Shown piece after piece: positions 43,555 through 52,928 of a stretch of DNA of 64,000 bases. A program made the translations under genes and the position numbers. Numbering within the stretch: the first letter of the stretch is position 1; each line of letters begins with the position of its first letter. The notes under the pieces are model-generated. The model ran no database searches. It was given only the letters and a program-made list of their open reading frames with translations, and was not told where the DNA came from. Source of the DNA: Rhodopirellula islandica (GTDB lineage Bacteria > Planctomycetota > Planctomycetia > Pirellulales > Pirellulaceae); NCBI RefSeq assembly GCF_001027925.1, contig NZ_LECT01000050.1, positions 1-64,000 of the forward strand. The letters are read 5' to 3'.

Positions 43555-43758
43555 GACATGCCGAGTTGCGGTGGAAATCCGATGAATCCCACTCGCCCCG
43601 GAGCGTTTTGCCGACCCAAATGTCGACTCGCCCACCCCGCCGAGCAGAATCCGACCTTGCAGGGTAAACACTGGCACATCGTGCAACAACTCTCCCCGCA
43701 GAAATCTGTCCCCATGGAATCCATGCCGGGTCTTGATACGATTGGCCGCTGAATACCG

Positions 43759-43766
43759 CCCTGCCC
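43759..43766 (-). other. KOPS-like octamer between the kinase and yhaM-like genes
   Basis: CCCTGCCC on the + strand, followed by a near unit CCCTGCTC. The gap 43555-43806 has no supported gene. Confidence 0.5.
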
Positions 43767-43806
43767 TGCTCCGAACATCTATTCGCCTTCTACCCGCGAC
43801 GAGCCC

Positions 43807-44772
43807 GTGTCACGAACCGCTATCCAAGATTTGACCGACGGAATGACGTTGGCCCAGCCGTTCCAAGCCGCCGACAAACAACTGCGAGTCAATCGCCAGG
43901 GCGGCAAATACATCTTGCTGAAATTGTCGGATCGATCCGGCACGATCGTCGGGATGATGTGGAACGCTGACGAAACCACCTTTGATACGTTCGATCGTGG
44001 CGACTACATCCATTGCAGCGGCCGAACACAGGTCCACAACGGTTCCCTGCAAGTGATCCTCGCCGAGATCCAACGCATGGACCCAGCGGAAGTCGACCAG
44101 AGTGACTTTGACCGCTTCGACGCCAACCAAGCGGACAGCAATTTCGATCGCCTGCGAGAATTGCTGGCGACGATCTCGCAACCCGCTCTGCACGCCTTGG
44201 CTCAGTCCTACCTGAACGACGATTCGTTTGTTCAATCGTTTCGCCAGGCCGCGGCGGCGGTTTCCAACCATCACGCTTATCCTGGCGGACTGCTCGAACA
44301 CACCGTCAACATGATGGAACTCGTCCGCCTGATTTCCCCGCGTTACGCCAAGGTCGACACCGACCTGTTGCTGATGGGCGCCTTCCTGCACGACCTAGGG
44401 AAGATCGATGAACTGCGTGCCAGCGGCGAGATCAGCTACACCGACCGTGGCCAATTGGTTGGGCACATCGTCATCGGCGTTCAGCGTCTGGGCGAAAAAA
44501 TTGCCGAAACCGAAACCGCCACCGGCCAGAAGTTTTCCACCGGTCTGCGACACCAGTTGGAACACTTGGTCGTTAGCCACCACGGCGTGCTGGAATACGG
44601 CAGCCCCAAAATCCCAGTCACACTGGAAGCCGTCGCCCTGCACCACATCGACAACCTCGATGCCAAGCTGGCCTCGTATTCCTCAATCATCGATTCTGAC
44701 ATCGCCGCTGACGGGAACTGGACGAACTACACCCCCTCGATCGGACGCAAACTTTGGAAGGGCGACTCATGA
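43807..44772 (+). CDS. yhaM: YhaM-like 3'-5' exoribonuclease (OB + HD domains)
   Basis: The 321-aa protein has an N-terminal OB-fold ([27 protein letters not shown]) and an HD domain: [61 protein letters not shown]. This combination is typical of YhaM, a metal-dependent 3'-5' exoribonuclease. The start is a GTG. Its stop overlaps the queC ATG by ATGA, so the two are coupled. The pairing with queC is not one I recognise as functional. Confidence 0.88.
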   Translation: MSRTAIQDLTDGMTLAQPFQAADKQLRVNRQGGKYILLKLSDRSGTIVGMMWNADETTFDTFDRGDYIHCSGRTQVHNGSLQVILAEIQRMDPAEVDQSDFDRFDANQADSNFDRLRELLATISQPALHALAQSYLNDDSFVQSFRQAAAAVSNHHAYPGGLLEHTVNMMELVRLISPRYAKVDTDLLLMGAFLHDLGKIDELRASGEISYTDRGQLVGHIVIGVQRLGEKIAETETATGQKFSTGLRHQLEHLVVSHHGVLEYGSPKIPVTLEAVALHHIDNLDAKLASYSSIIDSDIAADGNWTNYTPSIGRKLWKGDS

Positions 44773-45506
44773 ACTCAATCTCGCAACCCAAAGACGAATC
44801 CGCCCAAGCGAATGCGGGACGTGCCGTGGTGCTGCTGTCCGGTGGACTGGATAGCGCCACCTGCGTCGCCATTGCTCGCGACCAAGGATTCGAAGTCCAC
44901 GCGATCAGTTTCCGGTACGGCCAACGTCATGATGGCGAACTGGACCGCGCCGCCAAGCAAGCCAGTTTGATGAGCGTCGCGTCTCACCGCGTGATCGACA
45001 TCGACTTGGCTCAACTTGGTGGATCCGCCCTGGTGGACTCGTCCATTGCCGTCCCCAAATCGGATCATGTCGACAAAATCGCGGGAGACATTCCAGTGAC
45101 CTATGTCCCGGCCCGCAACACGATCTTTTTGTCCTACGCATTGGCGGTGGCCGAGACATTGGGTTCGCGAGACATCTTCATTGGTGTCAACGCCCTCGAC
45201 TACAGCGGCTACCCGGATTGCCGTCCGGAGTTCATCGACGCGTTTCAAACGATGGCACGCCTGGCCACCAAAGCAGGTGTGGAAGACGAGCATTCGCTGA
45301 CGATTCACACGCCACTGCTGCACTGGACCAAGGCTGAAATCATCCAGCGTGGAATTGAACTCGGCGTGGACTACTCGCAAACGCTGTCCTGTTACGACCC
45401 GCAAGGCAGCGGTGACGAAGCTCGCCCCTGCGGTCAGTGCGACGCGTGTTTGTTGAGAGCCAAAGGTTTCTCAGAAAACGAAATCGCTGATCCCGCAATC
45501 GGCTGA
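44769..45506 (+). CDS. queC: 7-cyano-7-deazaguanine synthase
   Basis: The ~245-aa enzyme turns 7-carboxy-7-deazaguanine into preQ0 for queuosine in tRNA. It has the PP-loop [52 protein letters not shown] and the zinc ligands at the end ([23 protein letters not shown]). The ATG at 44769 overlaps the yhaM stop and follows GGAAGGG at good spacing. queD, queE and queF are not in the window. Confidence 0.95.
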   Translation: MNSISQPKDESAQANAGRAVVLLSGGLDSATCVAIARDQGFEVHAISFRYGQRHDGELDRAAKQASLMSVASHRVIDIDLAQLGGSALVDSSIAVPKSDHVDKIAGDIPVTYVPARNTIFLSYALAVAETLGSRDIFIGVNALDYSGYPDCRPEFIDAFQTMARLATKAGVEDEHSLTIHTPLLHWTKAEIIQRGIELGVDYSQTLSCYDPQGSGDEARPCGQCDACLLRAKGFSENEIADPAIG

Positions 45507-45523
45507 GACAACGATCCGGTTGC

Positions 45524-45711
45524 CCCGCCTCACATCGCAATCACGCCACATCGCCCCGGATGGGGCCGTCGTCCTTAGCTCGGGGCGGAAGCCCCGAGAA
45601 CGAGTCGAAAAGAACAACAGGTCGCCCCGGACGGGGCCGTCGTGATCATTCCGGCATCGCCCAACAGCGTGACGCCAGCGGTTGATGTGAACTTGGATGC
45701 GACGAGGCTTG
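45524..45711 (+). repeat. 188-bp direct repeat, copy 1
   Basis: Same sequence as 45903-46090 with only a few substitutions. It contains family B units (GTCGTCCTTAGCTCGGGGCGG, TCGCCCCGGACGGGGCCGTC). A family A hairpin in inverse orientation follows at about 45711-45750. Confidence 0.9.
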
Positions 45712-45902
45712 CCCGACGGAACAGTTGAGGACAACGGTTCTACTCTGGAGCGGTGCATTTCAACGCGGTCGCGATTCGTCGACCTCGCCCCGACTGAGGA
45801 TGCAGCGAGTGAATTGCAAAGTGTTTCCGGCTCGGCAAGTCACGCGATTTCACCAATCAGCCATTGCCAATTTGCAATGTCCAGTTTGCAATTCGCAATC
45901 GT

Positions 45903-46090
45903 CCCGCCTCACATCGCAATCACGCCACATCGCCCCGGACGGGGCCGTCGTCCTTAGCTCGGGGCGGAAGCCCCGAGACCGAGTCGAAATGAACGACAGG
46001 TCGCCCCGGACGGGGCCGTCGTGGTCATTCCGGCATCGCCCAACAGCGTGACGCCAGCGGTTGATGTGAACTTGGATGCGACGAGGCTTG
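45903..46090 (+). repeat. 188-bp direct repeat, copy 2
   Basis: Second copy, 379 bp from the first, in the same orientation. It is also followed by an inverse family A hairpin (about 46103-46140). The gap 45507-46152 holds no supported gene; between the copies is a stretch with degenerate CCAATTTGCAATGTCCAGT and TTTGCAATTCGCAATC tandem pieces. Confidence 0.9.
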
Positions 46091-46152
46091 GCCGTGGAGG
46101 GCTTGCCCGACGGAACCGTTGAGGACAACGGTTGTACTCTCGCAGGTTTCGC

Positions 46153-48114
46153 TTACTTCAACAGGAATCCGTTGAGGTTCCAACCGTCTTTTGTGGTTTC
46201 GACGAAACCGAACGCGTTGCGGAAGTACTTCTCGACCTCACTGAACGCGGGCCATTTGCTCACGTTGAGACGCTCGATGGGCTCTTCCACTTCGGGCTCA
46301 TCGCCTTCAAACATGCGACGAACCAACGAAGCCATGACCGAATCGCTGTTCTTCAGTTCGCCTTGGCGTTGCAATTCGTACTTCGCTCGCAGCGATTGAC
46401 GCAGACGAACCACGCGTTGGAAGGCCACTTCATCGGCTCCCATTTCTCGGGTCAGTTTCAACAGGTCTTTGACTTCATCCAAGTCGGCTAACTTCTCGCC
46501 TTCCCCTGTTTGCATTCGCTTCGCCACATCGACCAACCATTCCACATGGCTGCTGAAGACCAGGTGTGCCTTCTTGGATCCCTTGCCGGCAGGCACCATC
46601 GCGATGGCCCAGGTGTTCAAGAGTGGGGTCTGTTGTTCATCGATCTCTTCCTCGAAGCCGAGGTCATCGAAGAACTCGTCATCCAGTTCGTCGTCGCCAC
46701 TGCCGTGTTTGACTTGCCAAATTTCAACGCCGGGGACCGTGTCGACTTTGAAAACATCGGGCTCGACTTCCATCGCTTTGCGAACCGCGGTTCCAATTGC
46801 ATTCGCATCGCGAACTTCAATGGCGACCAAGACGCGTTCCGAATCCACCGTCGCGGGCAGTGTGTTGTCGGTCAACAGCAACAGGTGTTCCGAGAGATTT
46901 GGCAACACGTTCTTTTCGATGTCGATCTGCGGTCCTTCTTCGTCGTCTCGGATGCCTTCGATGCTGGGCCGAAAGATCTCATTGTCAAAGGCTTCGTCGA
47001 CCAAGGTCTCGAGCGCCCAAAACGCTTCTTCGATCTTCCAGTTCACCCGTGTGAGGCTGGCCGTGTTGGCGGGAACCCAAGCGGGGATTTCTTCCAGTGG
47101 CGTGTTGGGAAACTGCAAGATCCGAGCAGCCAAACGGTAGCGACTGGATTCTTCGGTGACGGGAGGAGCGTGCACATAACCTCGGTGCAGCAAGTCAAAC
47201 TTGCCCTGCCCCACGACGGCAATTCCGCCAGCAGCTTGCACGGCGTCAAAACCTTGGTTCTCGAGCAAATTCAAAATACGAACTTTGTTGCCGCGGTCGA
47301 CCTTGGCCACGTCGCGAATGATCCGGCCCATCGTCAGCGGTTTGACGAACCATTCGACTTGTGAACCTTCGGTTTCGATTTCGCTGCGAGAGAGAGCCTG
47401 TTTCCAAACGGTTCGCAACAACGGTGCTTTGTCCAAGGAATCTTCCCGGCCATCGTTTGAAATCGCGTCCAAGACTTCAAACACCACCGAATCGCGATCC
47501 GACGCGATCACACGATCCTGAGTCAGCGAAACCACCACCTGTTCGATCTTGAGCTGCCCGGGGCGAGTCTTGGGACTGTACACGCGAACGGTTTCGCCCG
47601 CGTGAGTGACATCGGCTCGAGTCGCGCCATCAGCCTTCAGATCTTGGTCCACTCGCTCCAAGACGGCTTCCGCTCCTGCGTGCTTCCCTCGAATGTCAGC
47701 CACGACACAAACCGAGGAGGGACGGCGGTTGTCATTTTCAAAGGGCAACCACACCGCGATCACTTCTCCGGTCGCAATTTCGTACAACTCTTTGGGACGC
47801 ACACCAACCTTGTCGCCCAATTTTTCCCACACAGCGCCTTGGCTGCCAAAATTGGCATCGATCAGCGGCTTCATCGCAGGATCATCCGTGATGCCCGACA
47901 ACGTTGTTTGCTGCCACGAATTGCACAGCACGGTCAGATCGGGAATCCGAACCACGCCCGCGGCCGTGTCGGGCAACAATTTCAATGCTGTCATCAAGAC
48001 CGGCTTCGCGGCCCCCTGCCCTGCCCCGGCTGCTTTTGCAGGCACGGCGTCTTGAGCGAACGCATGCGATCCAAACAAACTCAACGCCAGAACGGCTGTC
48101 AATGCATGGAGCAT
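46153..48114 (-). CDS. Large secreted protein of unknown function
   Basis: The ~653-aa product has a signal peptide (LHALTAVLALSLFGSHAFAQ). The mature chain begins with an AGAGQG linker, made in part by a doubled KOPS-like motif, and then a domain starting LKLLPDTAAGVVRIPDLTVLC. Its repeated alpha-beta pattern (VVADIRGKHAGAEAVLERVDQDL, VVSLTQDRVIASDRDSVVFEVLDAI) resembles DUF3352-type secreted proteins, but I cannot confirm the family. There is one cysteine-poor acidic stretch (DDELDDEFFDDLGFEEEIDE). The frame is open to 48216; the added residues look like upstream non-coding DNA, so I use 48114. Confidence 0.7.
   Translation of the reverse strand: MLHALTAVLALSLFGSHAFAQDAVPAKAAGAGQGAAKPVLMTALKLLPDTAAGVVRIPDLTVLCNSWQQTTLSGITDDPAMKPLIDANFGSQGAVWEKLGDKVGVRPKELYEIATGEVIAVWLPFENDNRRPSSVCVVADIRGKHAGAEAVLERVDQDLKADGATRADVTHAGETVRVYSPKTRPGQLKIEQVVVSLTQDRVIASDRDSVVFEVLDAISNDGREDSLDKAPLLRTVWKQALSRSEIETEGSQVEWFVKPLTMGRIIRDVAKVDRGNKVRILNLLENQGFDAVQAAGGIAVVGQGKFDLLHRGYVHAPPVTEESSRYRLAARILQFPNTPLEEIPAWVPANTASLTRVNWKIEEAFWALETLVDEAFDNEIFRPSIEGIRDDEEGPQIDIEKNVLPNLSEHLLLLTDNTLPATVDSERVLVAIEVRDANAIGTAVRKAMEVEPDVFKVDTVPGVEIWQVKHGSGDDELDDEFFDDLGFEEEIDEQQTPLLNTWAIAMVPAGKGSKKAHLVFSSHVEWLVDVAKRMQTGEGEKLADLDEVKDLLKLTREMGADEVAFQRVVRLRQSLRAKYELQRQGELKNSDSVMASLVRRMFEGDEPEVEEPIERLNVSKWPAFSEVEKYFRNAFGFVETTKDGWNLNGFLLK
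47204..47211 (-). other. KOPS-like octamer in the secreted protein gene
   Basis: CCCTGCCC on the + strand. Confidence 0.5.
48014..48026 (-). other. Doubled KOPS-like octamer in the secreted protein gene
   Basis: Two overlapping octamers on the - strand encode AGAGQGAA directly after the signal peptide cleavage region. Confidence 0.6.
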
Positions 48115-48366
48115 CGCGACGCGGCGACCCCGTGGTCGACCGTCGAAGTTGCAAAAATATGTTCGTGTGAGATTGATCACTCGTTTGTCCGCCACTTGCA
48201 CCCGTTGAAAATTCATTCAAGATCCGTCTGAAATCGTCGGAACCCATCCGAGCCCGCGTCTCTGCGAGACTGGCTCAGCCGGCCGATATCGTAAACCCTT
48301 CCATTTCGGGCCGAAATGCCGATGTGACCATCCATCGCCTGATTTGTGCCCCCGCAAGAGACCAAA

Positions 48367-49803
48367 ATGACCGAAACGCAGGAAACACCGTACCAAAACC
48401 CCCTGATCGAGCGTTACGCGTCACGTGAAATGGCATTTCACTGGGGACCTCAACGCCGATTTGCTTCCTGGCGAAAAGTCTGGATCGCGCTGGCGGAGGC
48501 CGAACAGGAACTCGGAATCCCGATCACCGACGCCCAAATCGAACAGCTGAAAGCGTTCGAAACAAAATTGAATCTGGACGAAGCAGCCAAATACGAGCGA
48601 AAACTGCGCCACGATGTGATGGCTCACGTCCACGCCTATGGCGACCAGTGCCCGGATGCCCGCGGGATCATTCACCTCGGTGCGACCAGCTGTTTCGTGA
48701 CCGACAATGCGGACCTGCTGCTGATTCGCGAAGCCCTGCAACTGACAGCCAAACGCTTGGCAGCCACGATCGACCAAATGGCCCAATTCGCCGCCCAGCA
48801 CCGCGACCTGCCCTGCCTCGCCTTCACCCACTTTCAACCTGCCCAACCGACCACCGTCGGCAAACGAGCTTGTCTGTGGATCTACGACTTGGTGCTGGAC
48901 CTCGAAGCGGTTGAACATCGACTCGAAACATTGCGAGCGCGCTCGGCCAAAGGCACGACGGGAACTCAAGCGAGCTTCTTGGAGCTGTTCTCCGGCGACC
49001 ACGATAAAGTCCGGGCTCTCGAGAAAAGAATCGCTGAAAAACTCTCGTTCGATTCCGTCTACGCCGTCACCGGGCAAACCTACCCCCGCAAAGTCGACGC
49101 TCAATTGCTCGACGCCCTGTCCGGCATCGGGCAAAGCGTTCACAAAATTGCCACCGACATCCGCTTGCTCGCCGGCCGCAAAGAAGTGGAAGAGCCATTT
49201 GAGAAGAATCAAATCGGCAGCTCGGCGATGGCCTACAAACGCAACCCGATGCGGAGCGAGCGAATCTGTGCACTCGGTCGGTTCGTCATGAGCCTGCAAA
49301 GCAGTCCCGCGATGACCGCCGCGACGCAGTGGATGGAACGCACCCTGGACGACAGCGCCAACCGCCGCTTGGTCATCCCGCAAGCCTTCCTGGCCATCGA
49401 TGCAGCACTCGTGCTGATGCAAAACGTTGCCGACGGGATGGTCGTCTACCCGGCCACGATCGCGAAAAACTTGGGGGCCGAACTCCCGTTCATGGCGACC
49501 GAGAACATCTTGATGCAAGCGGTCGCTGCGGGCGGTGACCGTCAAGATTTGCACGAACAAATTCGCGTGCACAGTCAAGCGGCGGCACTGGAAGTCAAAC
49601 AGAACGCTGGCGACAACGATCTGCTGGAACGCCTCAAAGGCGACGAAAACTTCGCCGGAATCGACCTGGAAGCCGCGATCGATCCACACGCTTACGTGGG
49701 GCGAGCTCCCCAACAAGTCGACGAGTTCATGGAAACGATCATCGCCCCCATTCGCCAGAGATATTCTGGTGGGAGCGATTTGAGTGTCGAAGTCACCGTG
49801 TGA
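48367..49803 (+). CDS. purB: Adenylosuccinate lyase, eukaryote-like subgroup
   Basis: The 478-aa enzyme acts twice in purine synthesis: it makes AICAR from SAICAR and AMP from adenylosuccinate. It has [56 protein letters not shown] and the fumarase-superfamily loop [16 protein letters not shown]. These follow the animal/human ADSL sequence pattern over nearly the whole length, rather than the shorter B. subtilis or the E. coli forms. The ATG at 48367 has AAGAG upstream. It is a single gene, facing the porin gene tail to tail. Confidence 0.95.
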   Translation: MTETQETPYQNPLIERYASREMAFHWGPQRRFASWRKVWIALAEAEQELGIPITDAQIEQLKAFETKLNLDEAAKYERKLRHDVMAHVHAYGDQCPDARGIIHLGATSCFVTDNADLLLIREALQLTAKRLAATIDQMAQFAAQHRDLPCLAFTHFQPAQPTTVGKRACLWIYDLVLDLEAVEHRLETLRARSAKGTTGTQASFLELFSGDHDKVRALEKRIAEKLSFDSVYAVTGQTYPRKVDAQLLDALSGIGQSVHKIATDIRLLAGRKEVEEPFEKNQIGSSAMAYKRNPMRSERICALGRFVMSLQSSPAMTAATQWMERTLDDSANRRLVIPQAFLAIDAALVLMQNVADGMVVYPATIAKNLGAELPFMATENILMQAVAAGGDRQDLHEQIRVHSQAAALEVKQNAGDNDLLERLKGDENFAGIDLEAAIDPHAYVGRAPQQVDEFMETIIAPIRQRYSGGSDLSVEVTV

Positions 49804-49830
49804 TTTCGACGGTCCGTTTGACTGGGCAAT

Positions 49831-49864
49831 GATCTCGCCGGCCCGCCATGTTGCTGGCGAGATC
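49831..49864. terminator. Likely bidirectional terminator between purB and the porin
   Basis: GATCTCGCC (49831-49839) pairs perfectly with GGCGAGATC (49856-49864). It lies in the 86-bp gap between two convergent stops. A T-tract is lacking, so factor-independent action is uncertain. Confidence 0.55.
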
Positions 49865-49889
49865 CAAGGCCCTCTTTGATCGACTGTTC

Positions 49890-51233
49890 TTAGAACAAGA
49901 AGATCGTGTCGATGCCGAAGGTGGTCTGGTCATCTTGGTCGTTTTCCAAGATGCCAGTCACATCGTCTCCGTCAACCCAATCCCAGCGAATTTCGGGGCG
50001 GATCAAGACGTTGGCGTGCGGTTTGACGTTGGCACCCAAGGTCATGGCGTAAACATCGACATTGCCGTTGTAGACACCTGCGTCCGCGTCGTACCACTCG
50101 AAACGACTGCCCAAGGCCAAGCAATCGCTGACCGTGTAGATCAGGTAGTTGTTCAGACCGTAGGTTTCTTTGAAGTTGCCACCGTTGCCGTCTTCGGCGT
50201 CCAAGTAATCCGACTGCAAAACGTATTGCAATTGATCGGTCAGCGCGACGTCGGTGACGATCGAGTGCATGTAGCCTTGCGATGTGGTCCCACCGGGCTG
50301 GTCACCAAAACGCCCCACAACGGTTGCGTAGGTGACGGTGACATCGTCACTCATGGCCAGCGAAGCACCGCCCAAGAACGAGTCGCCATTGTCTTCAAAG
50401 CCGCTGTCCCAGCCCATGGTGTATCCACCATACAGGGTCAGATCATCGCCAGCGTTGTAAGTCGCCAAAGCACCGGTGTGGGTGAAGGGCTCGCTGTTGT
50501 ACATCGTGTAAGCGTGGCTGTAGAAGAAGTTGTCAGGAGCGGCAACGACTTCGTAACCAATGATCGTGAAGAAGTGGCCGAATTTCACCGACAGGTCGCC
50601 GTAGCCCACTTCACCGTAGACCTGTGGCAGTGCACTGCCGTACTGCCCGTGATCCCAACCGGTGTCCCAGTGGCCGTTGTCGATGCCAAACGCCTGGGTG
50701 TCTTGAGCATCGATGCCGTAGACGTAATCGATGCGTCCACCGAAGTCGAAACCATTCGACGTGTCGATGGCCTTCTCGGCGTAGAACCAGGCTTGGTGCA
50801 GGTTGTATTCGTCGGGGCGATTATTGAACAAAGGCAATGCTTTGTCGTGGTACCCCATTTGAACCCAACCACCGACGGAGTAGCCACAGGCTTCGCCGAA
50901 GAGTGTGAACGGATCGCCGAGGTCGCACTCAAACAACCCGCATCCGCCATCATCAAACAGGCCGCCTCCCATGTCGCCACAGCTCATGTCGCCGCAACCA
51001 CCGTCGCAGGCCAACTCACCGCAGCCACATTCCATTTCAGGAAACGTGTCACACGATTCATCACAGCTGGCGTCAAAGTGCCCCACCGGGAGGACTTCCG
51101 CCTGACTGGTAGGCATTCCGCCTTGGTAACTTGCGTCCGCCACAAATCGGTCGGCGGCAGAAACGCCATTGAGGCTTCCCAATCCAACCAAGCCACCGAG
51201 GGCCAACCACAAAGCAGCTCGTTTCGATTTCAT
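49890..51233 (-). CDS. BBP2-type outer membrane porin with Cys-rich N-terminus, paralog 1
   Basis: The 447-aa protein has a signal peptide (ALWLALGGLVGLGSLNGVSA). A ~75-residue region with repeated Cys pairs follows (CDESCDTF, CGCGELACDGGC, SCGDMGGG). The rest is a beta-barrel of the BBP2/OmpL-like porin family: GGWVQMGYHDKALPLFNNRPD, LSVKFGHFFTIIGYEVV, then many amphipathic strands ending in IDTIFLF, with the terminal Phe usual for outer membrane proteins. The neighbour at 51588 is a close paralog, and a ~106-bp tract is nearly identical between them. It should sit in the outer membrane; what passes through is unknown. Confidence 0.9.
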   Translation of the reverse strand: MKSKRAALWLALGGLVGLGSLNGVSAADRFVADASYQGGMPTSQAEVLPVGHFDASCDESCDTFPEMECGCGELACDGGCGDMSCGDMGGGLFDDGGCGLFECDLGDPFTLFGEACGYSVGGWVQMGYHDKALPLFNNRPDEYNLHQAWFYAEKAIDTSNGFDFGGRIDYVYGIDAQDTQAFGIDNGHWDTGWDHGQYGSALPQVYGEVGYGDLSVKFGHFFTIIGYEVVAAPDNFFYSHAYTMYNSEPFTHTGALATYNAGDDLTLYGGYTMGWDSGFEDNGDSFLGGASLAMSDDVTVTYATVVGRFGDQPGGTTSQGYMHSIVTDVALTDQLQYVLQSDYLDAEDGNGGNFKETYGLNNYLIYTVSDCLALGSRFEWYDADAGVYNGNVDVYAMTLGANVKPHANVLIRPEIRWDWVDGDDVTGILENDQDDQTTFGIDTIFLF

Positions 51234-51587
51234 CTTGCTCGTCCCTGATCGATTTCAAATGGATTCGCCGCGTCCACAGTGACTGCCGCCTTCCATGGCA
51301 GCAAACCAGTCAACCGTGTCGACCGCCAAGTAGAGGCGATTCCTTGCTGGGAAGTATCGTCGCCGCGGCGCGATGCAATTGAGACCAACGCCATAGAAAC
51401 CCCAGCCCGAAACACCGGAAAATCCAGACCAGCGTTAAACTTTGCGGGTTAGGAGGTTCGTCCGGTGAGTTTCAAGCGTTCGACCAAGACCGCTGAAATC
51501 TTGAGCGCAAACGAAAAAAAGCCGGCTCATCGCATTTCTGCGGTGAACCGGCCTCTTGGGTCTCACGAAATCGTCGTTCGGGGCAGC
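51234..51587. promoter_or_regulatory. Intergenic region between the two porin genes
   Basis: The 354-bp gap holds the terminator of the upstream paralog at 51514-51552. Its remaining ~280 bp must hold the promoter and leader of porin paralog 1. No gene or clear promoter boxes are seen. Confidence 0.4.
51514..51552 (-). terminator. Rho-independent terminator of porin paralog 2
   Basis: On the - strand GCCGGTTCA pairs with TGAGCCGGC (51544-51552 with 51521-51529, one G-T type mismatch) and is followed by seven T (51520-51514). It lies about 36 bp beyond the stop of paralog 2. Confidence 0.9.
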
Positions 51588-52928
51588 TTAGAACATGAAG
51601 ATCGTATCGAAACCGAAGGTGGTTTGATCGTCGTCATTGTTTTCCAAGATCCCGGTGTAGTCGCCATCGACCCAGTCCCAACGAACTTCGGGACGAATCA
51701 AGACGTTCGAGTGAGGACGGTAGTTGATACCGGTCGTCAAAGCGTAGACATCGCTGTCGTCGTTGTTTCCATCGTCGAACACACCTTCGCTTTGGTACCA
51801 CTCGAAGCGGCCACCCAAGGACAAGCAGTCATTGATGTTGTAGATCAAGTACTGGTTGATGCCGAACGTGTCACGAACGGTTCCACCAGCAGCATCTTCG
51901 CTGTCCAGCAAGTCCGACTGGAAGATGTACTGCAATTTGTCGCTGACAGCGTAGTCAGCAACGATCGAGTGCATGTAGCCCTTCTCGACTCCACCAGCGT
52001 TGTCTTCGCCGAAGCGACCGATGGTGGTTGCGTAGGTCAGGGTCAGGTCGTCAGTCAGGCCAGCCGAGAAACCACCGAGGTAGGTGTCGCCGTTGTCTTC
52101 GAAACCGCTATCCCAGCCCAAGGTGTATCCACCGAAGACGCTCAGATCGTCCGAAACGTTGTACGTTGCCAATGCACCGGTGTGGGTGAAAGGCTCGCTG
52201 TTGTACATCGTGTAAGCGTGGCTGTAGAAGAAGTTGTCAGGAGCGGCAACGACTTCGTAACCAATGATCGTGAAGAAGTGACCGACTTTGACCGACAGGT
52301 CGCCGTAGCCCATTTCCGTGTACAGCTGAGGAATGGCGTGACCGTAGTCCCCACCGTTGTCCCACTGATTGTCCCAGTGACCGTTGTCGATTCCGAACGC
52401 TTGCGTGTCGGGACCGTCGGTACCGTAGATGTAATCGATCCGTCCACCGATGTCGAAGCCGCACGAAGTGTCGATGGCTTTTTCAGCGTACAACCATGCT
52501 TGGTGCAGCTGAACGTTGTCGGGACGGCTGTTGAACAAAGGCAACGCCTTTGAGTGGTAGCCGATCGACGCCCATCCGCCCACTTCGATGCCGCAGACAT
52601 CGCCGAACAGCGTGTAAGGGTCGTCCAAGCAGCAGTCGCCCAATCCGGGCAAGCAGCTACCGAGGCCACCGCCGCAGAGCGAATCGCAGCCGCTGTCGCA
52701 ACCTGTGTTGCAGCCGCAGTCACCCAAGCAACCGACGGTTTCGCAACCGCAAGTCACTTCGTTGCTGCATCCGCCAACAGGCTCGCAACCACACACGGGC
52801 TCACCACAATCGCAAAGCGACGAGGTGCAAGAGACCAATCCAATATCATTTGCTGAAGCGCTGGTCAGATTTGTGGCGTTAACGCCGCATGCAACCGCTG
52901 CGATCAGAGCTAGTTTACTAAGCTTCAT
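51588..52928 (-). CDS. BBP2-type outer membrane porin with Cys-rich N-terminus, paralog 2
   Basis: The 446-aa protein starts with a signal peptide (MKLSKLALIAAVACGVNAT...SASA). The next ~75 residues carry about 17 Cys in CxC and CxxxC spacing (CDCGEPVCGCEPVGGC, CGCETVGCLGDCGC). The barrel part matches paralog 1 strand by strand and ends FDTIFMF. The start at 52928 has GGAGAAAG upstream; the frame is open to 53063. It has its own terminator, so each paralog may be regulated separately. The Cys-rich head is the most diverged part between the two. Confidence 0.9.
   Translation of the reverse strand: MKLSKLALIAAVACGVNATNLTSASANDIGLVSCTSSLCDCGEPVCGCEPVGGCSNEVTCGCETVGCLGDCGCNTGCDSGCDSLCGGGLGSCLPGLGDCCLDDPYTLFGDVCGIEVGGWASIGYHSKALPLFNSRPDNVQLHQAWLYAEKAIDTSCGFDIGGRIDYIYGTDGPDTQAFGIDNGHWDNQWDNGGDYGHAIPQLYTEMGYGDLSVKVGHFFTIIGYEVVAAPDNFFYSHAYTMYNSEPFTHTGALATYNVSDDLSVFGGYTLGWDSGFEDNGDTYLGGFSAGLTDDLTLTYATTIGRFGEDNAGGVEKGYMHSIVADYAVSDKLQYIFQSDLLDSEDAAGGTVRDTFGINQYLIYNINDCLSLGGRFEWYQSEGVFDDGNNDDSDVYALTTGINYRPHSNVLIRPEVRWDWVDGDYTGILENNDDDQTTFGFDTIFMF

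Noticed and set aside
48421-49716. 431-codon frame on the - strand
   Set aside because: Antisense to purB, which is clearly coding.
49848-51248. 466-codon frame on the + strand
   Set aside because: Antisense shadow of porin paralog 1; no domain, and a similar shadow (51465-52553) lies over paralog 2.
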